Shown here: in pieces, positions 18,591 through 27,207 of the stretch
How positions within the stretch are numbered: the stretch's first letter is position 1
Layout: each line of letters starts with the position of its first letter
Assembly (NCBI GenBank): GCA_024397875.1
Contig: CP073344.1
Coordinates: 3,215,001-3,279,000, forward strand
Source of the DNA: Amphritea atlantica
GTDB lineage: Bacteria; Pseudomonadota; Gammaproteobacteria; Pseudomonadales; Balneatricaceae
Reading direction: 5' to 3'
DNA: 64,000 nt
Notes under the pieces: generated by a model
Databases searched by the model: none
What the model saw: only the letters and a program-made list of their open reading frames with translations
What the model was told of the DNA's origin: nothing
Program-made: the position numbers and the translations under genes

Positions 18591-20345
18591 ATGTCGCATC
18601 GTATCCACCTGCACAGTATTAAACCTTTTAGCGCGTTGCGTGAGAGCCTTAAAGAGGGCTTCACGCTGGCATCTCTTTACCGGGATCTGATGGCTGGCAT
18701 CACGGTTGGTATAATCGCCATCCCCTTGTCGATGGCGCTGGCTATCGCCAGTGGCGTACCCCCGCAGTATGGCCTCTATACCGCCATTATCGCCGGCATT
18801 CTGATCCCGCTGACGGGCGGTTCCCGCTATAGCATATCGGGCCCTACTGCAGCATTTGTCGTTATTCTGTATCCGGTCGCTCAGAAATTCGGACTGAGCG
18901 GCCTGCTCATAGCATCACTGATGGCCGGTGTGATGCTGGTGATCATGGCCCTGAGTCGACTGGGTCGTCTGATTGAATACATTCCGGAACCTGTCACTCT
19001 GGGCTTCACATCGGGAATCGCGGTGGTCATCGCCACCCTGCAGATGAAAGACTTTTTCGGCCTCAGGCTGGAAGAGATGCCGGAAAAGTATATTGATAAA
19101 GTACTGGCACTGATCAATGCCCTGCCAACCCTGATACCTGCGGAATTTACCATTGGTGCCGCAACATTAGCGGTATTAATTTTGTGGCCCCGGCTGCGCA
19201 TCCCGATTCCCGGACACCTGCCCGCCGTCGCTCTCGGAGTGGTGCTGTCACTGGTGCTGATCGCTTCCGGCTTTGACATCCAGACCATCGGATCCCGTTT
19301 CAGCTATGAACTGATCGATGGCACCGTAGGACAGGGCATTCCACCGGCACTGCCTGAGTTCAACTGGCCCTGGCTGCAACCCGGACCGGATGGCAAACCA
19401 ATCGACTGGGACTTCCATAAACTGACTGAACTGATTCCGATCGCCTTTTCAATCGCTATGCTGGGGGCAATTGAATCACTGCTCTGTGCTGTCGTCCTGG
19501 ATGGTATGAGTGGCAAACGCCACCACTCCAATGTCGAACTACTGGGTCAGGGGGTTGGGAACCTGGTGACGCCCTGGTTTGGCGGAATTACCGCCACTGC
19601 GGCCATTGCCCGTTCAGCAGCCAATTACCGTGCCGGAGCTCAGTCACCTCTGGCGGCAGTCATACACGGTCTGGTGGTGCTTGCCAGTCTGCTGTTACTG
19701 GCACCATGGCTGGCCTATATACCGATGGCCTCTATGGCGGCCATGCTGCTGATGGTGGCCTGGAATATGAGTGAAGCGCCAAAAGTGAAGGAGCTTCTTA
19801 AAAAAGCCCCCACCGGTGATATTCTGGTACTGCTAACCTGCTTCTCTCTGACGGTAATGATCGACATGGTGGTAGCGATATCTTTTGGTATTGTTCTCGC
19901 TTCCCTGCTGTTTATGCGGGATATCGCCCAGATGACACGAGTCATCGAGATCAGTGATAACCGAAAACACGTACCCGAAACACTGCCTGAGGACTGGGGC
20001 GTCTATAAAATCAGTGGCCCTCTGTTCTTTGCCGCGGCCGACAGGATCTTCTCTGAAATGCTAATGATCTCTGAAAACAAGCATTGCATTATTCTCTACA
20101 TGGATGCGGTGCCGATTTTAGATGCGGGAGGATTGTCTGCGCTGAACCATTTTCTCGAGACAAAATTTAACACCGGCAGCTTTGTGATTATCGCTGACCT
20201 GCAATTCCAGCCCCTTAAAAATATCGCCAAAGCGGGACTCAAGCCGATTGATAAGAAGCTGGTCTTCACTCCGACACTTGCTGAAGCGATCAGTGTTGCA
20301 GGCAGTAAAGTAATCGAAGATAACGCCACCTTCCAGCAGATATGA
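18591..20345 (+). CDS. SulP-family anion transporter with STAS domain
   Basis: 584 residues. The N-terminal family signature is present in DLMAGITVGIIAIPLSMALAIASG, with GSRYSISGPTAAFVVIL shortly after; about 10-12 hydrophobic segments run to residue 440. The C-terminal part (about 455-575) is a STAS domain with YKISGPLFFAAADRI and CIILYMDAVPILDAGGLSAL. SulP proteins move sulfate, bicarbonate, or dicarboxylates across the inner membrane, often with Na+ or H+. The substrate cannot be read here; sulfate or bicarbonate are the usual ones. Monocistronic, ending in the terminator next to the IS element. Confidence 0.88.
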   Translation: MSHRIHLHSIKPFSALRESLKEGFTLASLYRDLMAGITVGIIAIPLSMALAIASGVPPQYGLYTAIIAGILIPLTGGSRYSISGPTAAFVVILYPVAQKFGLSGLLIASLMAGVMLVIMALSRLGRLIEYIPEPVTLGFTSGIAVVIATLQMKDFFGLRLEEMPEKYIDKVLALINALPTLIPAEFTIGAATLAVLILWPRLRIPIPGHLPAVALGVVLSLVLIASGFDIQTIGSRFSYELIDGTVGQGIPPALPEFNWPWLQPGPDGKPIDWDFHKLTELIPIAFSIAMLGAIESLLCAVVLDGMSGKRHHSNVELLGQGVGNLVTPWFGGITATAAIARSAANYRAGAQSPLAAVIHGLVVLASLLLLAPWLAYIPMASMAAMLLMVAWNMSEAPKVKELLKKAPTGDILVLLTCFSLTVMIDMVVAISFGIVLASLLFMRDIAQMTRVIEISDNRKHVPETLPEDWGVYKISGPLFFAAADRIFSEMLMISENKHCIILYMDAVPILDAGGLSALNHFLETKFNTGSFVIIADLQFQPLKNIAKAGLKPIDKKLVFTPTLAEAISVAGSKVIEDNATFQQI

Positions 20346-20407
20346 AAAGCAAAAAGCTATGACTCAAAAAGGGCTTTACGAGCCTTTTGCAGATATCCCA
20401 AATAGCA

Positions 20408-20431
20408 AAAAACCGCCGGTAAGGGCGGTTT
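20408..20431. terminator. Terminator hairpin downstream of the SulP gene, apparently split by the IS
   Basis: AAACCGCC, six-base loop, GGCGGTTT with an A-run to the left. Only three T follow before the IS sequence begins; five more T stand just after the right end of the IS (21750-21754). Joined, they would give a normal bidirectional terminator between the SulP gene and dnaB. Confidence 0.7.
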
Positions 20432-20434
20432 AAT

Positions 20435-20503
20435 GAGATGGTTCCCCTCGCTTTTAACCAGCTATGCTGGAAAGGCGACGAAACCAACAAGGAGAACCAT
20501 CTC
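20435..20503 (+). promoter_or_regulatory. Inverted repeat around the transposase leader
   Basis: GAGATGGTTC (20435-20444) pairs with GAACCATCTC (20494-20503), which ends at the base before the transposase ATG and overlaps the last base of the AAGGAG ribosome-binding site. A read-through transcript could fold so as to limit transposase translation. Confidence 0.5.
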
Positions 20504-21520
20504 ATGTCTATCAAAGTCCTTGGAATCGATTTAGGCAAGTCTTCTTTTCATTTAATTGGTCGTGATTCTCACGATAAGCAAGTCTGCAAAAAGAAACTCT
20601 CTCGTCATCAGCTCATTACTTTTATAGCACAACTACCGCCATGCATTATTGCGTTTGAAGCATGCGGTGGCGCGCACTGGTTAGGCCGTCTCTGCATGAG
20701 TTATGGTCACGACGTCCGATTAATCCCGCCTCAATATGTTAAACCTTTTGTTAAAGGTAATAAAAACGACTTCATTGATGCGCAAGCGATTACTGAGGCG
20801 GCAGGTCGTCCGGATATGCGGTTTGTCGCAGTGAAGTCAGTTGACGCACAAAGTCAGGTAGTCGTACATCGAGTACGTGAAGGCTTCGTAGCGGAGCGCA
20901 CAGCTTGTATGTCACGTATTGGCGCGCTGTTATTGGAATTCGGTTTATCCCTTCCACGTGGTCACTCAGCGATGAAAAAGCTGTTTTCATGGCTAAGCAC
21001 ACAAAAAGTTACACTATGCCCAGCCATCATAGGTGAGCTTCAAGTGATGCATGATCACTACCGCTACTTAAATGAGCAAATAGCCGAACAAGATATAAAA
21101 ATCGTTAGGCAGGTTAAGCAAAGCAGTCGTTGCCAGCTACTAAAAACCGTTCCTGGTATTGGTGATATGACTGCAAGCCAATTAGCAGCAGAAGTGGGCA
21201 ATGCTCATCAGTTTAAAAGCGGTCGAGAAATGGCTGCTTGGTTAGGGTTGGTGCCGCGGCAATATTCGACAGGAGGGAGGTCGAAGTTATTAGGTATTAG
21301 TAAGCGTGGAAATAAACGCCTTAGATGCTTATTAGTGCACGGAGCCAGAGCGATCCTATCACGATTGGATAACTATCGGGGGCCGATGTATGACTGGCTA
21401 AGAAAGCTGAGAGCAAGTAAATCATTTAATACGGTCTGTATTGCTCTGGCAAACAAGCTGTCACGAATAGCGTATGCTGTTTTAAGCAAGAATGAGCCTT
21501 ACCAGTCACAGCAGGTTTAA
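20504..21520 (+). CDS. IS110-family transposase (DEDD recombinase)
   Basis: 338 residues from ATG 20504, with AAGGAG ahead. The N-terminal RuvC-like DEDD domain shows GIDLGKSSF (D9), IAFEACGGAHW (E52) and NKNDFIDAQAI (D89, D92). The C-terminal Transposase_20 domain shows LLKTVPGIGDMTASQLAAEVG, WLGLVPRQYSTGGRSKLLGISKRGNKRLR. No frameshift or missing motif was seen, so it may be active. Relatives use an RNA copied from the element's non-coding end to choose donor and target. Codon use is more AT-rich than the neighbouring genes, which suits a mobile gene. Confidence 0.95.
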   Translation: MSIKVLGIDLGKSSFHLIGRDSHDKQVCKKKLSRHQLITFIAQLPPCIIAFEACGGAHWLGRLCMSYGHDVRLIPPQYVKPFVKGNKNDFIDAQAITEAAGRPDMRFVAVKSVDAQSQVVVHRVREGFVAERTACMSRIGALLLEFGLSLPRGHSAMKKLFSWLSTQKVTLCPAIIGELQVMHDHYRYLNEQIAEQDIKIVRQVKQSSRCQLLKTVPGIGDMTASQLAAEVGNAHQFKSGREMAAWLGLVPRQYSTGGRSKLLGISKRGNKRLRCLLVHGARAILSRLDNYRGPMYDWLRKLRASKSFNTVCIALANKLSRIAYAVLSKNEPYQSQQV

Positions 21521-21749
21521 TCAGGTTTGCAATAACAGAGCGTGATGATGAAAAGGGTTGACCGTCCGGGTAGTAAACCTGTCACAAAAAACAGCTGTTA
21601 TAAGCTGTCGGTTTTTTAAGGGCTATCTGGCGCGGATGCTCATCGTGGAGCAGGAATGAAACATTCCTAATTAAAGACTCCGAATACATTAGCGCAAAAC
21701 CACCTCATGATCACAAATCTGTGTTGCAATCATGAGGGGAACCATACAT
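21521..21749 (+). ncRNA. Candidate guide (bridge-type) RNA region of the IS
   Basis: The 229-base right non-coding end carries several hairpins: ACAGCT-gttata-AGCTGT (about 21591-21608) followed by a T-run, AGGAATG-AAA-CATTCCT (about 21652-21668), and CCTCATGAT/ATCATGAGG (21703-21711, 21730-21738) with CACA/TGTG inside. IS1111-type members encode their targeting RNA in this end. The RNA itself is inferred, not seen. Confidence 0.4.
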
Positions 21750-21780
21750 TTTTGTGGCTGGAACTGTCGGCTCAGAATCC

Positions 21781-23163
21781 CTATTCATAGTCCTGATAGG
21801 CCATCGGCGCGAGGTTTTCAAACTTGGTAAACTGACCGATAAAGGCCAGACGGTTGCTACCGATCGGACCGTTACGCTGCTTACCAATGATAATCTCGGC
21901 AATGCCTTTATCCGGGGAATCTTCGTTATAGACCTCATCCCGGTAGATAAACATGATCACGTCGGCATCCTGCTCAATCGCACCCGATTCCCGCAAGTCA
22001 GAGTTGACCGGACGTTTATTTGGCCGTTGTTCCAGGGCACGGTTAAGCTGCGACAGCGCGATGACCGGACACTCCAGTTCTTTGGCCAGCGCCTTCAGGG
22101 AACGGGAGATCTCGGAGATCTCCGCCGTACGGCCTTCACTATTGCCGCCCTTAATCTGCATCAACTGAAGATAATCCACCATGATCATGGCAATATCACC
22201 ATGCTCCCGGACAATACGCCGGGCACGGTTTCTCATTTCAGTTGGACTGATGCCCGCAGTATCATCAATAAACAGCGGTTTATCCCGCAGCATATTGACT
22301 GCGGTGGTCAGACGGGGCCAGTCATCCTCTTCCAGCTTACCGGAACGCACCCGGGTCTGGTTGATTCGTCCCAGCGAGGACAACATCCGCGTAACCAGCT
22401 GATCCGCAGGCATCTCGAGACTGAATACCAGTACCGGCTTATCTTGCGCCATCAGCGCATTTTCAACCAGGTTCATGGCAAAGGTGGTTTTACCCATCGA
22501 TGGACGCGCAGCAACGATAATCAGATCGGAAGGCTGCATGCCGCCAGTTGCTTTATCCAGCTCATCAAAGCCGGTGGTGACACCGGTCATCGCACCTTCG
22601 GAGTTGAACAGCTCATCGATCTTATCCACTGCTTTTTTCAGCAGTGGATTTACACCGACAGGACCGCCTTCGTTGGGCCGGTCTTCTGCGATCTGAAAGA
22701 TCTTCTGTTCCGCTTCACTAAGAATGTCGGACCCCGGACGCCCTTCGGGCATAAAGGCACTTTCGGCAATCTCATGAGCAACCGTGATCATCTTGCGCAG
22801 CAGCGCCCGGTCGCGGACGATCTCTGCATAGGCGCGAATATTGGAAGCACTGGGGGTGTTTCGCGCCAGTTCGACCAGATAATCCAGTCCTCCGGCGGCA
22901 TCCAGATTACCGGTGCGATCCAGCTCTTCCGAGATGGTGACCACATCGATCGGCTGCATATTATTAACCAGCTTCTCAATCGTACGGAAGATCAGCCGGT
23001 GATCGTGACGGTAGAACTGATCTTCCAGTACGATCTCTGAAACCGCATCCCAGGCGTTATTATCCAGCATCAAACCGCCGAGCACGGACTGCTCAGCTTC
23101 CTGAGAATGGGGAGGGACTTTTACACCTTCCATATCTGCTGAATCGGGATCCAGATAATCCAT
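21781..23163 (-). CDS. dnaB: Replicative DNA helicase DnaB
   Basis: 460 residues. The N-terminal primase-interaction domain (PPHSQEAEQSVLGGLMLDN) is followed by a RecA-like motor with Walker A RPSMGKTTFAMN (about 220-231), Walker B MIMVDYLQLM and the arginine-finger region AIEQDADVIMFIYRDEVYN. DnaB unwinds DNA as a hexamer at the fork. It follows rplI on the same strand but a hairpin terminator lies between, so it probably has its own promoter near 23164-23225. Its own 3' terminator appears to have been entered by the IS element. No intein is present. Confidence 0.97.
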   Translation of the reverse strand: MDYLDPDSADMEGVKVPPHSQEAEQSVLGGLMLDNNAWDAVSEIVLEDQFYRHDHRLIFRTIEKLVNNMQPIDVVTISEELDRTGNLDAAGGLDYLVELARNTPSASNIRAYAEIVRDRALLRKMITVAHEIAESAFMPEGRPGSDILSEAEQKIFQIAEDRPNEGGPVGVNPLLKKAVDKIDELFNSEGAMTGVTTGFDELDKATGGMQPSDLIIVAARPSMGKTTFAMNLVENALMAQDKPVLVFSLEMPADQLVTRMLSSLGRINQTRVRSGKLEEDDWPRLTTAVNMLRDKPLFIDDTAGISPTEMRNRARRIVREHGDIAMIMVDYLQLMQIKGGNSEGRTAEISEISRSLKALAKELECPVIALSQLNRALEQRPNKRPVNSDLRESGAIEQDADVIMFIYRDEVYNEDSPDKGIAEIIIGKQRNGPIGSNRLAFIGQFTKFENLAPMAYQDYE

Positions 23164-23225
23164 AAAACCTTATACCTCGGCACACAGGATACCAGCTTAC
23201 TGATACTACTGGTCTAAAACGAAAA

Positions 23226-23260
23226 AAGCACTGCGCAGTATAATACTACGCAGTGCTTCT
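23226..23260 (-). terminator. Terminator of the rpsF-rpsR-rplI operon
   Basis: AAGCACTGCG and CGCAGTGCTT are the outer parts of a stem of about 15 pairs with one mismatch and a tiny loop; on the minus strand it runs into a T-run. It lies about 40 bases after the rplI stop. Confidence 0.8.
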
Positions 23261-23302
23261 TAACTCACCGTAGATCTGAAAATTTCAGATCAACAGCAAT
23301 GC

Positions 23303-23749
23303 TTACTCGCCAACAACAACGATGCCGACAGTAGCAGTAACTTCCGGGTGCAGCTGAATAGCAACTTCGAACTCACCAGTAGTACGCAGAGCGCCTTCTG
23401 GCAGACGAACTTCATGCTTAGCAACTTCGATACCTGAAGCTGAAATCGCATCAGCGATATCAGCAGTACCGATAGAACCAAACAGCTTGCCTTCTTCGCC
23501 AGCTTTGGCAACGATAGACAGTTCGATTTCGTTCAGTTGTTCAGCACGTGCCTGAGCAGAGTTCAACTTCTCAGATGCAGCAGATTCAAGTTCAGCACGA
23601 CGTGCTTCGAATGTTTCCAGATTAGCTGCAGTAGCAGGAACCGCTTTCCCAAAAGGAAGCAGGTAGTTACGACCGTAACCACGCTTAACGGTTACCTTGT
23701 CACCCAGGCTACCCAGTTTGCCAATTTTCTCGAGCAGGATAACTTCCAT
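23303..23749 (-). CDS. rplI: 50S ribosomal protein L9
   Basis: 148 residues from ATG 23749, which has GAGG eight bases ahead and begins [17 protein letters not shown] as L9 does; a longer frame is not needed. The N-terminal domain has [20 protein letters not shown], followed by the long connecting helix and the C-terminal RNA-binding domain with [16 protein letters not shown]. It binds 23S rRNA domain V. Third gene of the rpsF-rpsR-rplI unit. Confidence 0.97.
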   Translation of the reverse strand: MEVILLEKIGKLGSLGDKVTVKRGYGRNYLLPFGKAVPATAANLETFEARRAELESAASEKLNSAQARAEQLNEIELSIVAKAGEEGKLFGSIGTADIADAISASGIEVAKHEVRLPEGALRTTGEFEVAIQLHPEVTATVGIVVVGE

Positions 23750-23872
23750 CTCGCAAACCTCTATTTTTACTCTCGCCTGTCGATGCTGACATCGACAAGC
23801 TGAAACTTGTTTAATCACCTGCGCGCATATATCTGTACAGATACTTAAATAAGCGCGACAGGTTAACCGTTA

Positions 23873-24100
23873 TTACTGGTGGCTGTCAGTGTATGGCAGC
23901 AGTGCAACGTAACGAGCACGCTTGATAGCAGTTGCCAGCTGACGCTGGTAACGAGCTTTAGTACCAGTGATACGGCTAGGTACGATTTTACCGGTTTCAG
24001 TAATGTAACCTTTCAGGGTATCCAGATCTTTATAATCGATCTCAGTAACGCCTTCAGCGGTAAAACGGCAGAATTTTCTACGACGGAAAAAACGAGCCAT
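23873..24100 (-). CDS. rpsR: 30S ribosomal protein S18
   Basis: 75 residues, full length. [55 protein letters not shown] are the family hallmarks. S18 binds the central domain of 16S rRNA together with S6, encoded just upstream. GAGGAG lies before the ATG. There is no priB between rpsF and rpsR, unlike E. coli. Confidence 0.98.
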   Translation of the reverse strand: MARFFRRRKFCRFTAEGVTEIDYKDLDTLKGYITETGKIVPSRITGTKARYQRQLATAIKRARYVALLPYTDSHQ

Positions 24101-24132
24101 GGTATATCTCCTCTAAATATAGGTTAAACCGA

Positions 24133-24582
24133 TTACTCGGCAGCAGCTTCTTCAGCAGCTGGCGCATCAGCAGCCGGAGCTTCTGTAGCAGGAGCTTCTG
24201 CAGCAGGGGCTTCAGCAGGCTTTTCAGAACGTTCTTCGCGACGTGGACGACGCTCTTCACGGCCTTCAGCAGCTTTAATTGGAGATACTTCAGTAACCGC
24301 ATCTTTACGACGTACAACCATGTTACGGATAACCGCATCGTTGTAACGGAAGATGTTGGTTAGCTCGTCCAGAGTTTCCTGAGCACATTCAACGTTCATC
24401 AGAACGTAGTGCGCTTTATGGATTTTGTTGATTGGGTAAGCCAGGTGACGACGGCCCCAATCTTCCAGACGGTGGATTTTACCTTCAGATTCTTCAATCA
24501 GCTTGGTGTAACGCTCAACCATAGCTGGAACCTGCTCACTCTGATTCGGGTGAACCAGAAAAACGATTTCGTAATGACGCAT
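24133..24582 (-). CDS. rpsF: 30S ribosomal protein S6 with Ala/Pro/Glu-rich tail
   Basis: 149 residues from ATG 24582, with AAGGAGC ahead; [18 protein letters not shown] is the normal start. The S6 fold ends near residue 100 ([14 protein letters not shown]), after which about 45 residues form a tail, first charged ([17 protein letters not shown]) and then a run of [14 protein letters not shown] repeats ending EEAAAE. Tails of variable length are known on S6, where E. coli RimK adds glutamates. First gene of the ribosomal operon; S6 pairs with S18. Confidence 0.97.
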   Translation of the reverse strand: MRHYEIVFLVHPNQSEQVPAMVERYTKLIEESEGKIHRLEDWGRRHLAYPINKIHKAHYVLMNVECAQETLDELTNIFRYNDAVIRNMVVRRKDAVTEVSPIKAAEGREERRPRREERSEKPAEAPAAEAPATEAPAADAPAAEEAAAE

Positions 24583-24756
24583 TAATTGCTCCTTACGGTT
24601 TATACAGCCTTCAGCCGCATCGAAAAACGGTAGAAAGCAAGGAGTTAGAGTTAGTTTCCTCAATGGCATAACCAACGGGAGGCGAAATTATACGCGAAGA
24701 TCTGCAAAACACAAACAAATCTATACGATTCCAGCCTTTGTTGTTGCAACCCTACG

Positions 24757-25233
24757 CTATCTGGCAGGAGAGATCGACTGACTCATTTTTGCGCAAAACA
24801 GCTTTCCAGAGTGTTTATCAGGATCATTACGAATCCCGGCCCAACAACTGTTGGTGTCCTCAAACTGCGTAAAGCGCTGACCCTTTCGCAGATCGAACAG
24901 ATACACCTTGTCGTAAAAATCATGATCATTCCACTGACTGATCTTTAAGCGGGTTTTAATGCAGGTATAACGGGGAACGATATTGACGCCGGTACGCTGT
25001 GTCCGGATATAGTGACGATAATAGTTTTTACCCCGCTCGGTGCCCCGTATATGGTAACGAACAAAGTCACGACACTGCTGCAGATCCTTTACCCGCCGAT
25101 CTTGCAGCAGCACCGCTTTACTAATCGGCGTGCCTTTATAGGTAAATTCGCCCAGCAGATAGATCCCTGACGGTTCTGCAGATGTCAGTGGGGAGGCCAG
25201 CAGCATCCCCAGTAAAAGTCCCTTTTTAAGCAT
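24757..25233 (-). CDS. Exported hypothetical protein
   Basis: 158 residues from ATG 25233, chosen for the AGGAGG six bases ahead. The N-terminus MLKKGLLLGMLLASPLTSAEPS is a signal peptide with a probable cut after TSA, so the protein should be periplasmic. The mature part is basic and has five cysteines (in QQCRDF, YTCIK, NSCWAG, LFCAK and none early), which could form disulfides. I do not recognise a family. It lies upstream of rpsF on the same strand but a gap of 170 bases separates them, so it is probably independent. Confidence 0.7.
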   Translation of the reverse strand: MLKKGLLLGMLLASPLTSAEPSGIYLLGEFTYKGTPISKAVLLQDRRVKDLQQCRDFVRYHIRGTERGKNYYRHYIRTQRTGVNIVPRYTCIKTRLKISQWNDHDFYDKVYLFDLRKGQRFTQFEDTNSCWAGIRNDPDKHSGKLFCAKMSQSISPAR

Positions 25234-25365
25234 CGCAATCCTCCTGATATAGCGCAATACCGTTACCGTTCCATGTGTTTGTAACAACAGACTAACGCAT
25301 TCCGACGATTTATTCGTCCCCGGAACACCAGACTACCGCCACTCGTGGTAACTTCATGGTAACTG

Positions 25366-26352
25366 TCATGCTTCAGCACCAAACCGGCCACGGAACTCCC
25401 GTGGAGTCAGCCCGGTAATTTTAATAAACACTTTTCTGAAAGCACTGACATCCTCATAACCGGCGTTCAGTGAGATCACCTCAATACTGTCAGCGGATCC
25501 CTCCAGTGCTTCACAGGCTTTGCTGATCCTGAGTTGCTGAATGTACTCTTTGGGCTTATATCCGGTTGCCCGGAAAAAGCGACGCAGGAAGGTGCGCTCG
25601 GTCAAATGACAGTCAGAGGCAAGCTGCTTTACCGTAACCGGATGCTGGCTATGGTTTTGCAAATAGTGCTGACTTTTCAGAATCACCCGGTCTCCATGAT
25701 CAAACGGAGGCATAAAGCAGCGATAGTAGCGCTGCTGACGGGGTGCAGTATCAACGACGAGTTGCTTCCCCAACTGTCTCATCAAGGCAGGAGTGCCAAA
25801 CTGTGCCACCAGTTCCAGTCCCAGATCCAGCCAGGCCATCAGCCCACCGGCAGTCATCAGGTCACCATCATTAATCAGTATTTTAGTATCATCCACCCGC
25901 ACCTCAGGAAACCTGGCAGCCAGCTCCTCCGCCAGTATCCAGTGTGTCGTTGCCGGGCGCTGATTCAACAAGCCGGTCTGTGCCAGAAGAAAAGCCCCGG
26001 CACACACAGAACATAACAGCGCCCCCGCCCCATGCATCACTTTCAGCCAGTGACTCAGTTCCGGCTGCCCATTAGTATAGAAACTGCCAACCAGACAGGG
26101 CGGTAAAATTATTACCTGGGGCACCGCGGTGACAGACGACTTATCCACATCGCCTGTACAGCAGGCTGAATCAGAGCCCTCTGCCGGATCACCATTCAGT
26201 TCCGAGCTATGTAACACCTGTATATCAAACTGCAGGCCCGCCTGCCGTTCCCGGCTCAACCGGGTGGCCATATCAAACAGTTCGTGCAGCCCCACGATTG
26301 CTGACTGCATCGCCCCCGGGTACTGAATAATTAAAATACTGATATGTTTCAT
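25366..26352 (-). CDS. GlxA-family transcriptional regulator (DJ-1/PfpI + AraC HTH)
   Basis: 328 residues. The N-terminal half is a DJ-1/PfpI-like amidotransferase fold with VIILPPCLVGSF and LLCSVCAGAFLLAQTGLL (the nucleophile-elbow cysteine position is kept), then TTHWILAEELAARFP. The C-terminal part (about 230-325) is an AraC-type double HTH: VTVKQLASDCHLTERTFLRRFFRATGYKPKEYIQQLRI and ISLNAGYEDVSAFRKVFIKITGLTPREFRGRF. It is divergent from the cysteine hydrolase gene and most likely controls it. The effector is unknown; relatives sense amines or small metabolites. Confidence 0.88.
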   Translation of the reverse strand: MKHISILIIQYPGAMQSAIVGLHELFDMATRLSRERQAGLQFDIQVLHSSELNGDPAEGSDSACCTGDVDKSSVTAVPQVIILPPCLVGSFYTNGQPELSHWLKVMHGAGALLCSVCAGAFLLAQTGLLNQRPATTHWILAEELAARFPEVRVDDTKILINDGDLMTAGGLMAWLDLGLELVAQFGTPALMRQLGKQLVVDTAPRQQRYYRCFMPPFDHGDRVILKSQHYLQNHSQHPVTVKQLASDCHLTERTFLRRFFRATGYKPKEYIQQLRISKACEALEGSADSIEVISLNAGYEDVSAFRKVFIKITGLTPREFRGRFGAEA

Positions 26353-26470
26353 AGAGACCGCAGACTTCTGTCAGTTATTGCCTTAAATATGTCAAAAACG
26401 ACTCCAGTATAGGATGCGGAGGCAAAGGATAATAGACCCATCATCAGACATCTATTGAAGAGGTATTCAT

Positions 26471-27037
26471 ATGACACAGATTCAGCCCAACACAGCGCTG
26501 CTGTTAATCGACTTTCAGAACGACTACTTTCCGGGTGGAAAATGGGAACTGAAAAACACTCAGCTTGCTGCTGATAACGCCGCCCAACTACTCACCGCTT
26601 TCCGTCAAAAGCAGCTGCCGGTTATACATGTTCGCCATGAGTTTGAATCGGATGATGCGCCTTTCTTTCTGTCCGGATCGGAGGGCGCTCAGATCAACAA
26701 CACCGTTGCAGCCGGGGGCGATGAACCGATCATTTTAAAACACGCCGCAAACAGCTTTAAAGAGACCCGCCTGAAACAGGTGCTCGACACGCTGAACATT
26801 GAGAACCTGACCGTTGCCGGAGCAATGAGCCACATGTGTATCGATGCCGGTGTTCGGGCGGCAGCAGATCTGGGCTACAACGTCACGGTTGCTCAGGATG
26901 CCTGCGCTACCCGGGATCAGGTGTTCAACGGTATCACCGTCCCTGCTGAGCAGGTGCATGCGTCATTTATGGCGGCACTGGCATTTGCCTATGCCCGGGT
27001 TGAAGATACGGAAGTATTGTTGAGTGAAATGAAGTAA
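26471..27037 (+). CDS. Isochorismatase-like cysteine hydrolase
   Basis: 188 residues. The catalytic triad is visible: D14 in LLLIDFQNDYF, K90 in IILKHAANSF, and C123 in AMSHMCIDAGVRAAADLGY. The cis-peptide/active-site context matches nicotinamidase and related amidases, but relatives also hydrolyse N-carbamoyl compounds and others, so the substrate is open. AGAGG precedes the ATG. It is divergent from the GlxA-type regulator. The REP-type inverted repeat at 27092-27162 follows. Confidence 0.85.
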   Translation: MTQIQPNTALLLIDFQNDYFPGGKWELKNTQLAADNAAQLLTAFRQKQLPVIHVRHEFESDDAPFFLSGSEGAQINNTVAAGGDEPIILKHAANSFKETRLKQVLDTLNIENLTVAGAMSHMCIDAGVRAAADLGYNVTVAQDACATRDQVFNGITVPAEQVHASFMAALAFAYARVEDTEVLLSEMK

Positions 27038-27091
27038 TTCGGGGCTCGTAGTGGACTGCTGTACTGCCCCCAATTAACACAGCCATTTTAA

Positions 27092-27162
27092 TTGTAGGAG
27101 CGGCTTCCAGCCGCGAATTGAAATTCTCACATATTTCTCGCGGCTGGAATCCGCTCCTACAA
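27092..27162. repeat. REP/BIME-like inverted pair
   Basis: A 25-base arm at 27092-27116 (TTGTAGGAGCGGCTTCCAGC onward) and its inverse at 27138-27162 differ at one position. Each arm has the GTAGGAGCGG...CCGCGA form of pseudomonad REPs. It lies between the convergent cysteine hydrolase and OsmC genes and may end both transcripts. Confidence 0.85.
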
Positions 27163-27207
27163 ATACAAAGAAGACTCTTCCCAGCCACGAGCTACAACTC
27201 GTTGCTC

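Larger units (their letters stand above)
20432..21749 (+). mobile_element. IS110-family insertion sequence (IS1111-like layout)
   Basis: About 1.3 kb with one transposase gene. Perfect 12-base subterminal inverted repeats flank it: ATGGTTCCCCTC (20438-20449) and GAGGGGAACCAT (21735-21746). The left non-coding part is short (about 70 bases) and the right is long (about 230 bases), as in the IS1111 branch. The exact ends are inferred from the T-tract on both sides and are uncertain by a few bases. No target duplication is expected in this family. Confidence 0.8.

Noticed and set aside
21754..23040. 428-codon plus-strand open frame opposite dnaB
   Set aside because: It mirrors the well-supported dnaB gene; composition is His/Gln-rich as expected for an antisense shadow.
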